From the NCBI GenBank assembly GCA_024449915.1, contig JAMZAV010000299.1, positions 248,001-312,000 of the forward strand: 64,000 nucleotides of DNA. Reading direction: 5' to 3'. This DNA comes from Sweltsa coloradensis (Eukaryota > Arthropoda > Insecta > Plecoptera > Chloroperlidae). How positions within the stretch are numbered: the first letter of the stretch is position 1; the number at the start of each line of letters is the position of its first letter. Both the position numbers and the translations under genes were made by a program. Under the pieces are notes generated by a model. That model saw only the letters and a program-made list of their open reading frames with translations, had not been told where the DNA came from and searched no databases. This document shows, one piece after another, positions 21,396-34,334 of the stretch.

Positions 21396-22559
21396 ACTTG
21401 TAACGAAGGATATAAATATGGTGTCACTTTCCTTCGGATGGAATCGTCCTACAAAAACTACATTTGAAATACTCAGCATTGTACATAAAATAAACAAAGA
21501 TTTTTAACGATTTACTTCTACTTGCTAATATAATATTTTAATAACTACTGACTGTTATATTTTTATTTCGATGATAGCTGTCCAGTAGAGTAGGACGCAT
21601 TTGCATAAAGTAAAGTTTGATGTTTTCTATGGTTGGAGGCGTGGATTGGAGTGCGCAGATTTCTAATCAATGCACTAGTCAAAGTGGACAGCAGCCTCCC
21701 TACTAAACCATCAGCTCTAAAAACAAGAACAGCTTTCAATGCCTCTAGAATAACAACCAACACATTCGGATATTTTCTCATGGCGAGTCCAAACTGTTTT
21801 CATAATGGTAGTCTGTGTACGCGAATTGAATAAATAGCCCTCACTAACGTAATGCTCTCATACGCAAACCACTGCACAGGCGTCCATTTATTCAGGAATT
21901 GAAAATCTCCTCATGATTCGCATGAAAACATATGGTCGAGATCAGCGGTGCCAGAATCACTGGTTTCCCACACAGCACTGACAGACATCAACCAACCTTC
22001 ACCCTCCAGATATTTATTCAACTTGATCCATCTTCACACCATTTTGAATTTCATCCAAATAGTTTCTCTTTTTAATAAGTATCTCTTTGTAAGAATAGAA
22101 AATATTATAGGATATCACAAGATTTAAATCCATTCGCGTGCGGTGGGAGAGCTTTAGCTGAAGGAAATATTGCTAGAGTTAGGAGAGGCCTATAGATAAG
22201 GAAGGCTGCCCCATTGTTTGCCTGAGAAATGATTCCGTGAGGTTGGATTTACGCTAAGGTGTTGGCGATGGCAGTTGGCAGGAGAACGGAAATTATATGC
22301 ATGGACGACCAGCTTAATGCATCCTTTGAGTTAAAGCAAATACAGTGTGCTTTGTACGGACAAGCGATCTTCACAGAGAAATATGCTGCTGAGTGAAATA
22401 TCACAAAGATAAGAAGATTGGCAGGATTTAGTACACGACGACGACGACGACGACGAAAATAAAAAATTCCAATTTCAATTTACTGCACTTAGATGCAACA
22501 ACATCAAAAACATGTCACATTACTGAAATAATTTAATTTCAACACGCAAGATTTTTTTG
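21396..22559. other. Unannotated stretch with a (GAC)n run
   Basis: (GAC)n lies at about 22437-22456. A minus-strand frame at 21563-21781 (72 codons, starting MRKYPNVLVVILEALKAV) looks less biased than its neighbours and follows a CAG, but has no recognised domain; I leave it undecided. Confidence 0.35.
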
Positions 22560-22690
22560 TACAATACGGGTTTCCCCTCCTCCCTTCTTCATCATCATCA
22601 TCATCATTGATGTATATCAATGGTCACTCTAAAAAGGAAATGCTGTATATGACTAATTCACAAAACAAATACTAAATAAATAATTAATTA
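22560..22690 (+). repeat. 3' part of the 5S-derived SINE
   Basis: ATACGGGTTTCCCCTCCTCC then TCATCATCATC, GGTCACTCT and GACTAATTCAC matches the tail of the element at 23534-23905. The 5S-like head is missing. Confidence 0.7.
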
Positions 22691-23533
22691 TTCATTTTAA
22701 AAAAAAGTATTATTAATTTTATTACAGACGACGACGACGACGACTATAAATGAATTAGTAATTAATTATGGTGATTGATAAAAGGTCACCTAGACGTGAA
22801 TAATTCCCAAGTTTGTATTTTAAATTGCGAACAGGTTGAAATGTGAGATGGGTGGGCGTGGGTTTTAACGCCCCAGGAGTCACGCGCACGCATGGGGAGC
22901 CTTCACCAGCCACGCACAGTCAGCCATGTCAACGATACCATCACCTGTTAGGATCCATCACAGGATAACACAATTTAGGGAATCCGCTCACTTGTTGCGC
23001 AAAGCGTTAGAAATAGAGGTGTGTAAAATTACCACTTACGTTATGCTAAATCAGTGAGCAGATGGTTATGGAAAATTAAAACACTACAAAATGCGAATTT
23101 TTCTACCCATGCTCACAGGCCGGAGTTTATGGTGAAAATAAAGCACAGGAGGAATTATTTGTTGATGAATCTAATGTTATTCGATATTATGATTGTGCAC
23201 CGATATCTTGTTCCAATGACATGCAGGTTACAGACAAACGTACAACTAACAATCAATAAATGCACTTTTTGTGTTTGTTTCCCCAAATACGGGGAATTAT
23301 TAGTGGTGACCGTGACCTGACATTTAAAAATATTTTCTTGATTGGAGGAGTACATATCACTATGCAACACTTGCCTCTCCGTGGCTGGTAAGTAACAATT
23401 AGTTTGGCATGGCATTGTATTCCTACACTTGTCTGGTAAAAATTACATTGTATTGATTTTAAACGATGCACACACACACACATATATATATATATATGGT
23501 CTACTGCACATACAAAACAAATTTGAATTTTGG
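22691..23533. other. Unannotated stretch
   Basis: (GAC)n lies at about 22727-22744 and (CA)n/(TA)n at about 23469-23497. There is no supported gene. Confidence 0.4.
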
Positions 23534-23905
23534 TCAAGTATCCAGCGAAGTTAAGCGACGTTCGGGCGTGGTCACGGGTAGAGTGGCTGACCGCTTTGCC
23601 CTGAGACACACTTATACCGCTGGTTAGAGCAGACGGAGGGTTCGAGAGCTAGTGTAACGGCTTCGTTCTCCTCGACGTCTGGCCGTCCGGGTTAGTGAAG
23701 GAACCTATGCCTGTCAAGGTTACACTGTCCTTTCGGATGGGACGTTCAGCCGTTGGTCCCCTTGGTACTTTTCGAAAGGAGTAGGCTACGTGCCGATACC
23801 GGGATTCCCCTCCTCCCCTCTTCATCATCATTCATCGTTGTTAATCATTAGTTGTTTTACTGGTCACTGTAAAATGGCATAATATATATGGCCAATTCAC
23901 GAATA
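23534..23905 (+). repeat. 5S rRNA-derived SINE (SINE3 type)
   Basis: The head contains CAGCGAAGTTAAGCGACG then TTCGGGCGTGGTCA and GTGGCTGACCGC. These align in order with the 5S rRNA A-box region (GAAGTTAAGCAACG) and the region ending in the C box (GGGTGACCGCC). A SINE body follows with TTTCGGATGGGACGTTCAGC and GGCTACGTGCCGATACCGGG, then a TCATCATCATTC tail. 5S-headed SINEs are an established class in animals. The internal promoter is degenerate relative to real 5S. Confidence 0.8.
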
Positions 23906-24999
23906 TAAAATATTTAAAAAGACAACAACACTTTGTATGTGAGTTTACAGAGAGGTTCAATATTACTTTTAGATCATTAGACTCGATGTCGTCTAGGAAG
24001 ATTAATGATATTGCAGTCAAACATGTCGATCACTCTCCCATACACAATACAACCCTCGAATGTTGCATGATTTATAGCAGTCAGGTATTTTAAGATAATG
24101 ATCACTTATGCTAGCTTACTCATACCTAGAGAGTAATTATCAGGGTTATATTAAACTCCCGGGACCCAGTGGCGTATGCGGACATGGCGCTACGCCACGA
24201 AGTGTTGTAAATAATGCAATCATACTTAATACAACAAAATATTTGTTAATAGTGTATTATTTTATTTAGTTAGCACCCTGTGGAACGTTTAATCTTACTA
24301 CTTACATTAATATTCCTCATCATTGTATTGAAAATGACAAAGGGGCGAACAATTTAAATTGTGTGTATCCAGTGTTTTGTCAAAATGTTATTTAATATAT
24401 TTTATTAGCCCTGGCTCTTTTATTTTGTGCATTGCGCATTGTGTATTGTATTCTACGCACATTGATTATTCCTTGTTTTCCCATTTTTTTTAAATCCAAA
24501 GATTTGTATGATTATTAATTTAATTGTTGTGGTTATTTTAGTTCGCTTTTAATGCATGGTTCCAATGGCATGTTCGCGCCCAAAACTAATAATGTGAATA
24601 TCTATACTTCGCGTTTGGTACAAATTATACGAATACTCAAGCACCCAAACTACATTTTTCTGTTTTACTTCCACCAAAGAAGCTAAACTTTATTGTTGTT
24701 ACAAGTTTCAAATGGAAACACGTAACAAAACTAAAAGATACTTTTGTCATAAAACCATGTAAAATAAATAATAATATCAATATCGTAATTGAATTTAACA
24801 TTTCACATCCCAGATTTGCAGGGGTTATTTTTTAGTACGCAACAAGAGTGTCACAATTGGATAATATTACATTATCTTTAGAAAAACTTGTTTCTGTGCA
24901 CGGGTGGATTATGGTTGACAACGCAACGCTTATTACCAACTAAAAAGTATTTAAAAAGTAAAAAGTCGTGGAGTAAAGAAGGAAGGAACGTCCGGCATA
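23906..24999. other. Unannotated stretch
   Basis: A very short CAGTGGCGTATGCGG...CTACGCCAC remnant lies at about 24177-24208, possibly an internally deleted hAT-like element. Nothing else is recognised. Confidence 0.4.
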
Positions 25000-25171
25000 T
25001 TCTGCCCAGTGGCTCTGATGCTGTGATGTGTGGTGGGGGGCTGGCTGGATTACCTTGGTTCTCCGAAGAGAGGATAAAAACTCCTCGGTCAGTGGCGATG
25101 TTTGCTCCTAGCCTCAAGCGCCTCCGCGGACCCGCCATATGGCTAATTGACGTACGGCTACGGCGTGTTCA
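25000..25171 (+). CDS. Weak candidate exon
   Basis: A GC-richer patch is open on the plus strand, with peptides such as RHILPSGSDAVMC and MFAPSLKRLRGPAIWLID. It is followed at once by CAG|GTATAA, a good splice-donor pattern. The upstream boundary is unclear. The minus strand is also open across the patch, so the strand is not certain and no function can be given. Confidence 0.22.
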
Positions 25172-25574
25172 GGTATAATAGACAGACTGGCTGTTGGCAT
25201 TTCTACCACAACCAATCGAACAATTCTAACAGAAATAAGAGTTTTTCGTGCAGTACTGTCCTTTGAGTCCTTGTGTTTGTGTAGCATGGAAATTAGCTTT
25301 TGATTTTCTTCATTGACTTCCAGGGTTTGACTTTTGATACGCATTTCCCACATTATGAAATCAAGAGTTGCTGGTACTGCTGGAAAAGCGTTCCTTCCTT
25401 GAGGCTTTGATGTAAATATGCAAATAGTCGGACTCTCAAAACTTAAATCCCCAAACCCGAACCTGAATTCGTACTTACTACTTGTACTTCTACTTCTACT
25501 TTCAAATCGTGGCTCCAAATCGCTAAAACCCGTATTCCATTTGGTTTCAGCAGTCGGTTGGACCCTTGGATTAG
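25172..25574. other. Unannotated stretch
   Basis: A minus-strand frame (25114-25518, 134 codons) is open but shows no recognisable domain. Confidence 0.3.
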
Positions 25575-25772
25575 GATAAGGTACAAGATTTCAACCTTAG
25601 AGAAGATAAGGTACAAGGTTTCAACCACAGAGAAAATAAGGTAACAAGGTTTCAACCTTAGAGAAGATAAGGTAACAAGGTTTCAACCACAGAGAAGATA
25701 AGGTAACAAGGTTTCAACCACAGAGAAGATAAGGTAACAAGGTTTCAACCACAGAGAAGATAAGGTATCAAG
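25575..25772. repeat. Minisatellite of 30-31 bp, about 6 copies
   Basis: The unit contains AAGGTTTCAACCACAGAGAA then GATAAGGTAAC. Copies at the left edge have CCTTAGAG instead of CCACAGAG, giving two unit types. Confidence 0.95.
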
Positions 25773-27004
25773 TCAGCGCAGGTTATTGCGCAAGTCGTGT
25801 TAATATGTTACAAGCCTCTTAATATTTACCAAACAGCTTTTTGTAAGTGAAATGTGAGCTTGAAAAACAGCCTTCGATTCCGTCGATTTTGGTACTGAGC
25901 AACCAGAACCTAATTACCAAGTTCCACTCCAGCAAGATATTGGGAACATTTCATCTCTGTGTGCTCTGTGCACATTACACAATAGTGCAATCACGTCCAC
26001 GTACAAGGAGGCTAGGAGCGCACATAGTCCTTCAATTATATTATTACAGTCATGAGTGTTGTTCCTCAACCTCACGTAATAAATGTTGCACAATGATTAA
26101 TACGATTTCGCAATTACTATTTGAAATGTCAATCTATCAATAACCCAATACGATCTAAACAAATCGCAAACAAACTTTGCCCTTGCTACGTTGGGCTCAA
26201 CTGATGGGTTACAGAGAAAATGTTTGTTGTTCACTTAGTTTTATTCAGGTTGCAACAACTTCATTCTTTGATTGTATTACAATCCGAACACATTATCCAT
26301 GTTGGTATAATGTGGATGAGAATGTAGCGCCGAGCGCGTAACAACGCTTTCGTGAGGTTGCTCATTTCACTTGGAACAGTGATTCGTTTTTTAGTCTAAT
26401 CTACAAATTATTCAATAGAAACGCCCACATTTCGAAATTATCCGTCCAATTCGTCAATAATTACTGGAATTATTTTAATTTATGGAGAGCTCTGGGGGCA
26501 TGGCAGGTCCACATTATTACTGCTCACAGCAGCACACACAGTTTTCTGCCAAAATAATTATCTTATCGCCAAAACTAGTCGCATTATACGCACACGTCAA
26601 ATATAAATTATTAATCAGAATCTAAATATGCTACTCAACATGAGTGTAATTATTACCAGGCCCTGGATGCAACGCGAGTGGGAACGCAAACGGTCGCCAT
26701 TGCTGTACCGAAAATTACCTGAGTAAATTATCTTCATTATTCCAATATTTGCTATAAAATAAGTTTGATCAGTAATCGACATTGTAATATAAACTGGTTT
26801 TCGTTGATATTTTCGCTGCAGTTTGCAGCATATGCAAAGTGGCATGTGTTGGTAGAGTCAGAGCAAAATGTCGTCAGCTCAATGCACTTTGAGTCCCGCC
26901 TCTTGGCATCATTTATCAGAAGCTGGTCGGGCTGGCTGGCCTGCCAACTTGCCGAGAGCCAGTGCTACAAGACACTAGAACGTGCTACACGATAAGACAC
27001 TCAA
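25773..27004. other. Unannotated stretch
   Basis: No supported gene; open frames are short and without features. Confidence 0.4.
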
Positions 27005-29692
27005 GATCGACCACCCGATTAACTATTGATAACCTTAAACGACAACTTGTCGATCGACAGTGACTACTTATTTAATAGAATAACTCATATGACAACTTGT
27101 CGATCGACAGTAAACCCAAATTTTTTTAAAGAATAACCATTTTGGGCAAACTTTTCGATTTACAGTGAAAAACTTTTTAAAAAAGAATAAACACAAATGA
27201 CAACTTGCGTCGACAGTTTACAATTTTTTAATAGAATAACTCATACGGGAAAAAAAGTCATCGACAAGTGGGCAAAATTTTTTTTAAAGAATCACTCATA
27301 CGAAAACTTGTCGACGACCGGTTTACAATTATTTAATTTGGAAAAAAACACATATGACAACTTGTCGATCGGGCAGGGACAACTTTTTTAATAGGAAAAA
27401 ACTCATACGAAAAAAAGGCCCCCCCCCCATCGAAAAGTGACAACCCTTTTTTAAAAGGAATTTAAATCATACGAAAAACTTGCGATTTCACAAATGACAA
27501 AACTTTTTTAAAAAGAATAACACAATGAAAACTTGTTTGAAAAGACGTGACAACTTATTTAATAGGGAAAAACTCATCCCAAAAAATTTTGATCGACAGT
27601 GACAACTTATTTTTAAAAGGAATAACTCAAAACGACAACCCTTTTCGATCGGGACAGTGACAACTTATTTAATAGAATAACTCATATGACAACTTGTCGA
27701 TCGACCCGGGACTAATTATTTTTTAAAAAATAACTTAAAAAGACAACTTGTGATCGACCCGTGACTCTTATTTATTTGAAAAAAAAACATATGGGCCAAA
27801 ATTGGGCGATTTCAGAAAAAAACTTTTTAATAGAAAAAACTCAACGGACAAAATTGCCGTTGACCAGAAACAACTTATTTAATAGAATAACTCATATGAC
27901 AACTTGTCGATCGACAGTGACAACTTATTTAATAGAATAACACATATGACAACTTGTCGATCGACCCCGTGACAAACTTATTTTTAAAAGAATAACTCAT
28001 ATGAAAAAAACTTGCGATCGGGCAGTGGGCTACTTATTTAAATTTTTAAAAAACTGATTTTGACAAACTTGTCGATTTGGAAAAGTGAAATACTTTTTTA
28101 ATAGAAAACTTATACGACAACTTGTCGATCGACATTGACTAATTTTTTAATAGGAATAAAAACATTTCGGACAACTTGTCGATCGACATTGACAACCCTT
28201 TTTTAATAGAAATAACCCCATATGGGAAAATTGTCGATCGGCAGTGATACTTTTTTAATAGAATAAAAATCACTTAACAAAATTGTCGCGAAGAAAAACA
28301 ACTTATTTTAAAAAAATTTCTTTAAAAAGAACCCCAAATTGTCCCACGACATGACTACTTATTTAAAAGAATTACTCCCAAAAGACAACTTTTTCGATCC
28401 CCCACCCGTGATACTTATTTAAAAAGGGGAATTTCTCAAACGACAACTTGTCGTCGACAGTGGGGCTTTTTATTTAAACGAATTATCAAACGACCAAAAT
28501 TGTCGATCGACAGTTGGAAAACTTTTTTAAAAAAAATTACCCCAAACGACAAATTGTCGATGACAGTGAATAATTTTTTTAAAAAAGAATAACTCATTTT
28601 GACAAAATTTGGCCCATCCCACCCGTGAATACATTTAATAGGGAAAAACTCACAACAATTGTCGATCCGACAAAAAAACAACTTATTTTTAAAAAAATTA
28701 CTCAAACCCCACAACTTGTCGATCGACCGTGACAATTATTTAATAGAATAAAATCAACGACAACTTTTCGATCGGACAGTGACGAAATTATTTAAAAGAA
28801 TAACTCATCCGACAACTTGTCGATCGACGGGGAAATACTTTTATTTAATAGAATAACTATACGAAACTTGTCACGACGTGACGAATTTTTTAAAAAAAAA
28901 AATCATACGGGCAATTGGGCGATCGACAGTGACAATTATTTAATTTGAATAAATCAAAATGAACCCAAATTTTCAAATTTAAAAAAGAAACAACTTATTT
29001 TAAAAGAAAAAACTTTAAAACGACAAAATTGTCGGAATTTTTTACAGAAAAAAAACCTTTTTTAAAAGAAATTTAATTAAACGACAACTTGTTCGACCCA
29101 CAGTGAATACTTATTTCCCTAGAATAATCATACGACAAATTGGGCGATCGCCCCCCGTGATACTTATTTAAAAAGAATCCCCATACGACAACTTGTCGAT
29201 CGACAGTGACTACTTTTATTTTTAAAAAAATAATCATACGGAAAAATTTTCGATCGCCCGTGACTTTCTTATTAATAGAATAAACTTTATAAAGACAACT
29301 TGCGATCCCACAGTGACCCCAATTATTTAAAAGAAAAAACTCATACGAACCAAATTGTCGATCGACAGTGACTACCCTTTTTTTAATAGAATAACTCATA
29401 CGAAAACTTGGGCGATCGGGCAGTTTACTAATTATTTAATAGAAAACTTTTTTTACGACAAAATTGTCCCATCGACAGTGATAATTTTTTAATAGAAAAT
29501 CATAGAAAACTTTTTTCGATCCCACAGGACCCAATTATTTTTAAAAGAATAAAAATTTTACGACAACTTGGGCGATGGGCAAGGACTAATTATTTTAATA
29601 GAATTAAAACATTTTCGACCCAAAATTGTTTTGATCGACATTGATACTTTTTTAATAGAATAAAAATCATACGACAACTTGTCGGGTGACAG

Positions 29693-29734
<42 letters not shown>

Positions 29735-29880
29735 CTTACTTATTTAAAAAAATAAAAAAATAACGACAAAGTCGATCGAAAAGTTTACAAATTTTAATAG
29801 AATAAATCATATTTAAAACTTATCGATTTGACAGTGACACTTATTTATTAGAATAACTAAAATGACCATTTCGACGGCAA
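27005..29880. repeat. 50-bp satellite array, about 57 units
   Basis: The clean unit, seen at 27041-27090 and around 27880, has GACAACTTGTCGATCGACAG, TACTTATTTAATAGAATAAC and TCATA. It contains the 12-bp perfect palindrome TGTCGATCGACA. Most units are heavily altered, often by runs of the same base (AAAA, CCC, GGG, TTTT) replacing mixed sequence. This may be true decay or a base-calling or gap-filling artefact. Open frames inside are not genes. Confidence 0.95.
29697..29734. repeat. Poly-G run inside the satellite
   Basis: An unbroken run of about 38 G interrupts one satellite unit. Confidence 0.9.
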
Positions 29881-29888
29881 ATGACAAC

Positions 29889-30100
29889 TAACATAGGGGA
29901 ATCACATGGCTTTTTCGGACCAACAGTTGGTTGACATGACGCCACTACTGAATATAGGTAATCACATGGCTAAGTCGGATCAACAGTTGGTTGACATGAC
30001 GCCACTACTGAATATAGGTAATCACATGGCTTGGTCGGACCAACAGTTGGTTGACATGACACCACTACTGAATATAGGTAATCACATGGCTTGGTCCTGA
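29889..30100. repeat. 60-bp minisatellite, about 3.5 copies
   Basis: The unit contains CAACAGTTGGTTGACATGAC, GCCACTACTGAATATAGGTA and ATCACATGGC. Because 60 is a multiple of three, the plus frame encodes a 20-residue repeat (SDQQLVDMTPLLNIGNHMA-like), but it starts at the array edge and stops soon after, so I treat it as a repeat. Confidence 0.93.
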
Positions 30101-30652
30101 GCGCCTCATTTAAAACTACCTCCACATGGATAAAGATTTCACACTGAATTCTTACGCTAGAACCAATTTTGTGTATGGATCTTATAAAATACACAAACTT
30201 TTCTTGCGTAAGTCTACTGCTTTGTATAAAATAACATCGTTTTTAACGATGACTTTCTTGTGGTTTGATTATGAATGCTCCGAGTGACGAACGTAACTAA
30301 AGTGTGTACTTCCAGTGTCTTCAGACGAACAAAAAATGTACTTTACATTTTGATTGAACTCCTTTGTAAACAGAACCAATAAACACCAAACAAAAGAAAA
30401 AAACTCAAAATAATAACACACTTGGCCCATGTGACATTAAAAGTTGTGATTTCCGTCATTAGAATAGAAGTGGCGAAAACGTGTTTGGTTAGTAATTTAC
30501 TAGTGAGATGTGATGGTCTCAAGCATGGCTATAGACCCATGGTCTAAGTATATTAGTCACCAAAAAATATATTTGTACATAAATAGTGTAATGTAATATA
30601 TTACTGTGCTTGTACCATGGACTTAACCTGGACTTCTGTCTCTATCTAGTAA
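30101..30652. other. Unannotated stretch
   Basis: Nothing recognised. Confidence 0.4.
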
Positions 30653-30822
30653 TGCTCGTGTCCACCAGTCTTTGTGCTCGTGTCCACCAGTCTTTGTGCT
30701 CGTGTCCACCAGTCTTTGTGCTCGTGTCCACCAGTCTTTGTGCTCGTGTCCACCAGTCTTTGTGCTCGTGTCCACCAGTCTTTGTGCTCGTGTCCACCAG
30801 TCTTTGTGCTCGTGTCCACCAG
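30653..30822. repeat. 22-bp minisatellite, about 8 copies
   Basis: The unit is TGCTCGTGTCCACCAGTCTT plus TG. Copies are essentially identical. Both strands stay open through it because 22-bp units cycle the frame without stops. Confidence 0.97.
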
Positions 30823-30839
30823 TTAAGTCCACAAGACTA

Positions 30840-33640
30840 GCCTAAAGGGGCTCCTCGACTCTCGAGAGCTCTCAGATTACCTACAAAAAAAATACTGGTT
30901 TTACTTTGATATAATAATTACTTGCTTATACTTTTTACTCATCCAATTAACAACATTCTTCTTTAATTCTCCATGCCCTTCGCTCATAATATAAACATTA
31001 GATTTTTTATGAATCAGAAAGTAATTTAAGTTTCAAAATAATAATAATAAACAATCTATACTGTGTTTATATTATTATATTATACGGAAGCACATTATTC
31101 CCACAAACAATTCTGTGGTTCTAAGGTAGATAGCGAGCATCCGGATAGCCGTGCACCAAGGTGCATGGACGTTGATTCAGCGGCTGTATGGCACGCCTAA
31201 TGACGGTGTTCATAGTCCCTACTAAACGGTTAAGACAGGATTACTAACTAGGCTCTATGCCACGACGAACCTCCTTCCACTCCACGGAACTGTAATCGAA
31301 GCACTACAGGAGGCCAGAGGCCTTTGACTTATTGCATTTCTTTCTTAGACCCACCATTCTGAATGGAATCATTTTCTTAAATGGGCAATCAAATCGGTTT
31401 ACCATTAGCAATGCATTAATGGTATATGATTTCTGTTGGCCTCTAAAAAGATACAATAGGAAATACACAGCCCCGGGGAGATGGAGTAAATTAACTTTTG
31501 AATGAGAAAGATTCTGATTGGAAATCACGGAGTTTGTTAACGAGGTTTGTACGTTAATTATCTTTAGTTTGCTTACCTACCTTGGGCATCAATCTTGTTT
31601 GCGCCACATTGAATGCTCATTGGATATTAGCATGATTGATTGCCCTGCGCCATGTTGGAGTATTGACTATTGTTTACTTAGCAACACTCGGAGAACAACC
31701 ATGACGATGTTGAACCACGTATCTTCAAGAGACTCCACGCCAGCCAGAACACGGTCAGTAGGTATACCACAGGTTAATCGTCACTTTTTCATTTAACAGA
31801 AGTGAATTGGTTTGTTCGTTATTCTGCTCTAAAACGCATAGATTTCCTCCAAAATTACATTAAAAATCAAACTTTTCCCGGGTGGAAGCCCTCGGCTACT
31901 CCTATGTGTGGTACATTTTATTTTACACAATATTAGGGCCAAACCATACGAGTCTAATTTTAAATTTGTAATATTATCCGGACCATAACTTATATTAATA
32001 CGACGAGAAATACCATGGTTGACCGTATTGTTTAACACACATTATGTAATTGAGTCACGTTCCAATATCATCTAATACGCTATCATCATTATAAACTGCA
32101 CGATCACCCCTAAAGTCATAGTCTATTTAGCTGATATATTCTCTCCCCCCTCCCCCCCCCCGGTCGACGAAACAAAATATTGGCCAGTAAGTAATTGGTC
32201 AGTAAAATCTTAACCAACCTCCTTTAGAAAGAATTGCAAACCGCTGATTTTAAATGTGTGTTTGTCCAACCGTCTGCAAAGGGAATGTTTTACTGGCTCC
32301 GAAACCAAAATACATAATTTTCAACATTTAGAATAAAAAGTGTAAAATAGTTTTGAAATCAAACTACTTCATTAATAAATAATTCCAGTGTCTTTCTATT
32401 GGTCTATAGCCATCTGGGTGGAGAGACGCGAGCCAATGTCCTAATCTTATTTCTCGGTAGTCAATGGAAGCTCAAGTGAACACTCAAGACACGACACTCG
32501 TCATGGTAAGTGTAAGTGTGGCTATGAAGGATTTGAAGGAAATGCCCGTCCTGTGAGTGTTGTGGCATGACATCACCGATATAGGCCTATACGTGTAACA
32601 GCACATGCAATTTTTAATAACACCATCCGCTTTACTACTAAACGTCTCTTCCTCTAGATAATTGTAATATCAGTAAGTAAAAACTGTTAGTTCTTGTTAG
32701 GTCATCATGCAATCAAAGAAAACGTGACGAAATTTGCCTCGTTTTCATGTTTCGCTCTAGCTCGGTAACCAGTAACGCAAGTGAGTCGACTACCAAGACT
32801 AGGCTTTGGTTTGTCTTTGTCGAAGACCTAGCAAGATAATTTGTAGCTGGAAGGATTGAAGGGAGCCCGCATCACATGTTATTATAGACTATAATTACGT
32901 TGAGCTATCGTCTTGGCACGCAAGCAACGCGTAGACGAGCGAGAGTTTTTCTTTTTCCTTTAACTTTTTTATTATGATTATATGCACGCTCTCTGATAGC
33001 ACGCAATCATCTCCGAGTCCAGTGGCGAGGTGCGAGCTGCGAGCCCTTCTACCTGAGACCCTCGACTCCGGCGAACCTTCATTAGAGCCCGCAACTCAGC
33101 GCGGAGAAAGATATCCACACTCGAAGCTAAGGAACAACTCAGGGGACAAATAACTCGTATTACGCTCATGATTATTACACTTGCTTGTAAACCCTGATCG
33201 CTGATGGCTGATGGCAAGGTGGAGCGATGCGTGTGCACGTATACTAGGGTAGAACTGGATTATAACCTTCCTGTACAGTTTGTGTTGCACTTTGTTTGAA
33301 CGAGGAAGCACAAAGTTGTTTGTAAATGGATGTGTTCATTAAACTTTGAACGCATATGTTTGTCGCAAGCCTGGTTAACTATAATGGTAGTCTTGTAAAT
33401 CTAATGCATATGATAATAAAATGTACTCGAATGGTCCAGTGTAAAATGCAATGCCAGATTTCCGCCGACGAGAAAATATGTCTTTAGAAATCCGTGTGGG
33501 CTCGTCTATGACCATCAACGGTCAACAGCTTCGAACCTATAGTCTTTGGTATTGGACAGTTCAACCGCAGTTGGCTACGTGCCAATATAGTCAGTAAACA
33601 AACATTCCTTTTAAAGAACTTAGTATTACCTAGAGAGGAA
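30840..33640. other. Unannotated 2.8-kb stretch
   Basis: Several open frames of 60-92 codons (for example 31518-31796 and 32978-33238) have no domains and overlap frames on the other strand. A C-rich patch lies at about 32146-32162. Around 33560-33590 a short match to the 5S-SINE body (GTTGGCTACGTGCCAATA) is visible but too short to call. Confidence 0.35.
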
Positions 33641-33659
33641 CTCATTGTACCTTGCTGTA

Positions 33660-33920
33660 ATCTTATCCCTATCAGTATCCCTTTTCATATCTATATCCCT
33701 ATCTCTCCCTTTCCATATCAATATCCCTATCCCTTTCCATATCCCTATCTCTATCCCTTCCCATATCAATACCCCTGAGCCCCATCCCCATCCCCATCCC
33801 CATCCCCATCCCCATCCCCATCCCCCATCCCCATCACCATCCCCATCCCCATCCCCATCCCCATCCCCATCACCATCCCCATCCCCATCCCCATCACCAT
33901 CCCCATCCCCATCCCCATCC
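33660..33920. repeat. CCATCC hexamer array with a decayed left part
   Basis: It starts as TATCCCTATC and CCATATC words and becomes a regular CCCATC array from about 33780 to 33920. Both strands give simple Pro/Ser/His or Met/Gly frames that are not genes. Confidence 0.95.
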
Positions 33921-34161
33921 GTCTGTCATCAACATGCATCTCTCTAGTCCTCACCTACTTAAAATAAGTAAAAACGTTATGTGACTTAGCTTTACCAAGT
34001 AACTTTCCAGCATCTGTATTTCAATGAACCTATAGTTTCAATTCAATTCAATTCAACTCACGACCGGGCTTATAAATAAATTTAGCATTCGAATTAGTAT
34101 TGTGATTGCTTTATTCTCCCGAGCCGAGCCTGATCTAACCCACCCTAGGTTTTAATTACAG
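33921..34161. other. Unannotated stretch
   Basis: It contains a short ATTCA tract near 34040 and ends in an acceptor-like TTTTAATTACAG. Confidence 0.4.
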
Positions 34162-34334
34162 GGATGCTGTGAACGTGCGGCGAGCCACGCCTGCTATCCC
34201 TGCACTGTTTTACGCGCAGTCACCAGTCAGAGACGTAGACGCCTACTACCTATATTCCGCCCACACCAGGACTAGCCGCCTGTCAGATACAAACTACAAA
34301 CATGTATTATGCATTTTATTTCCTACCCAGTCAG
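34162..34334 (+). CDS. Candidate internal exon, 173 bp, unknown product
   Basis: It is bounded by a good acceptor (TTTTAATTACAG) and a good donor (CAG|GTATAA), with one open frame between them. It is clearly GC-richer than its surroundings, with coding-like codons. Peptides are VNVRRATPAIPALFYAQSP and VRDVDAYYLYSAHTRTS, then RLSDTNYKHVLCIL. The first base completes a codon from an upstream exon. I do not recognise the family and see no partner exon in the window. A chance open frame between two decent splice motifs remains possible. Confidence 0.37.

Noticed and set aside
20063..21427. 454-codon open frame on the minus strand
   Set aside because: It lies in a satellite whose unit has no stop in that frame; composition is only Tyr, Leu, Pro, Thr and similar, with no start, splice or domain evidence.
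29906..30100. Protein with 20-residue repeats
   Set aside because: It is confined to a 60-bp minisatellite and ends at its border; no sign of expression.
27005..30100. CRISPR array
   Set aside because: Regular 50-bp period without unique spacers, in a eukaryotic context; it is a satellite.
33645..33947. Ser/Pro-His/Pro repeat protein
   Set aside because: Direct translation of a CCATCC hexamer array.
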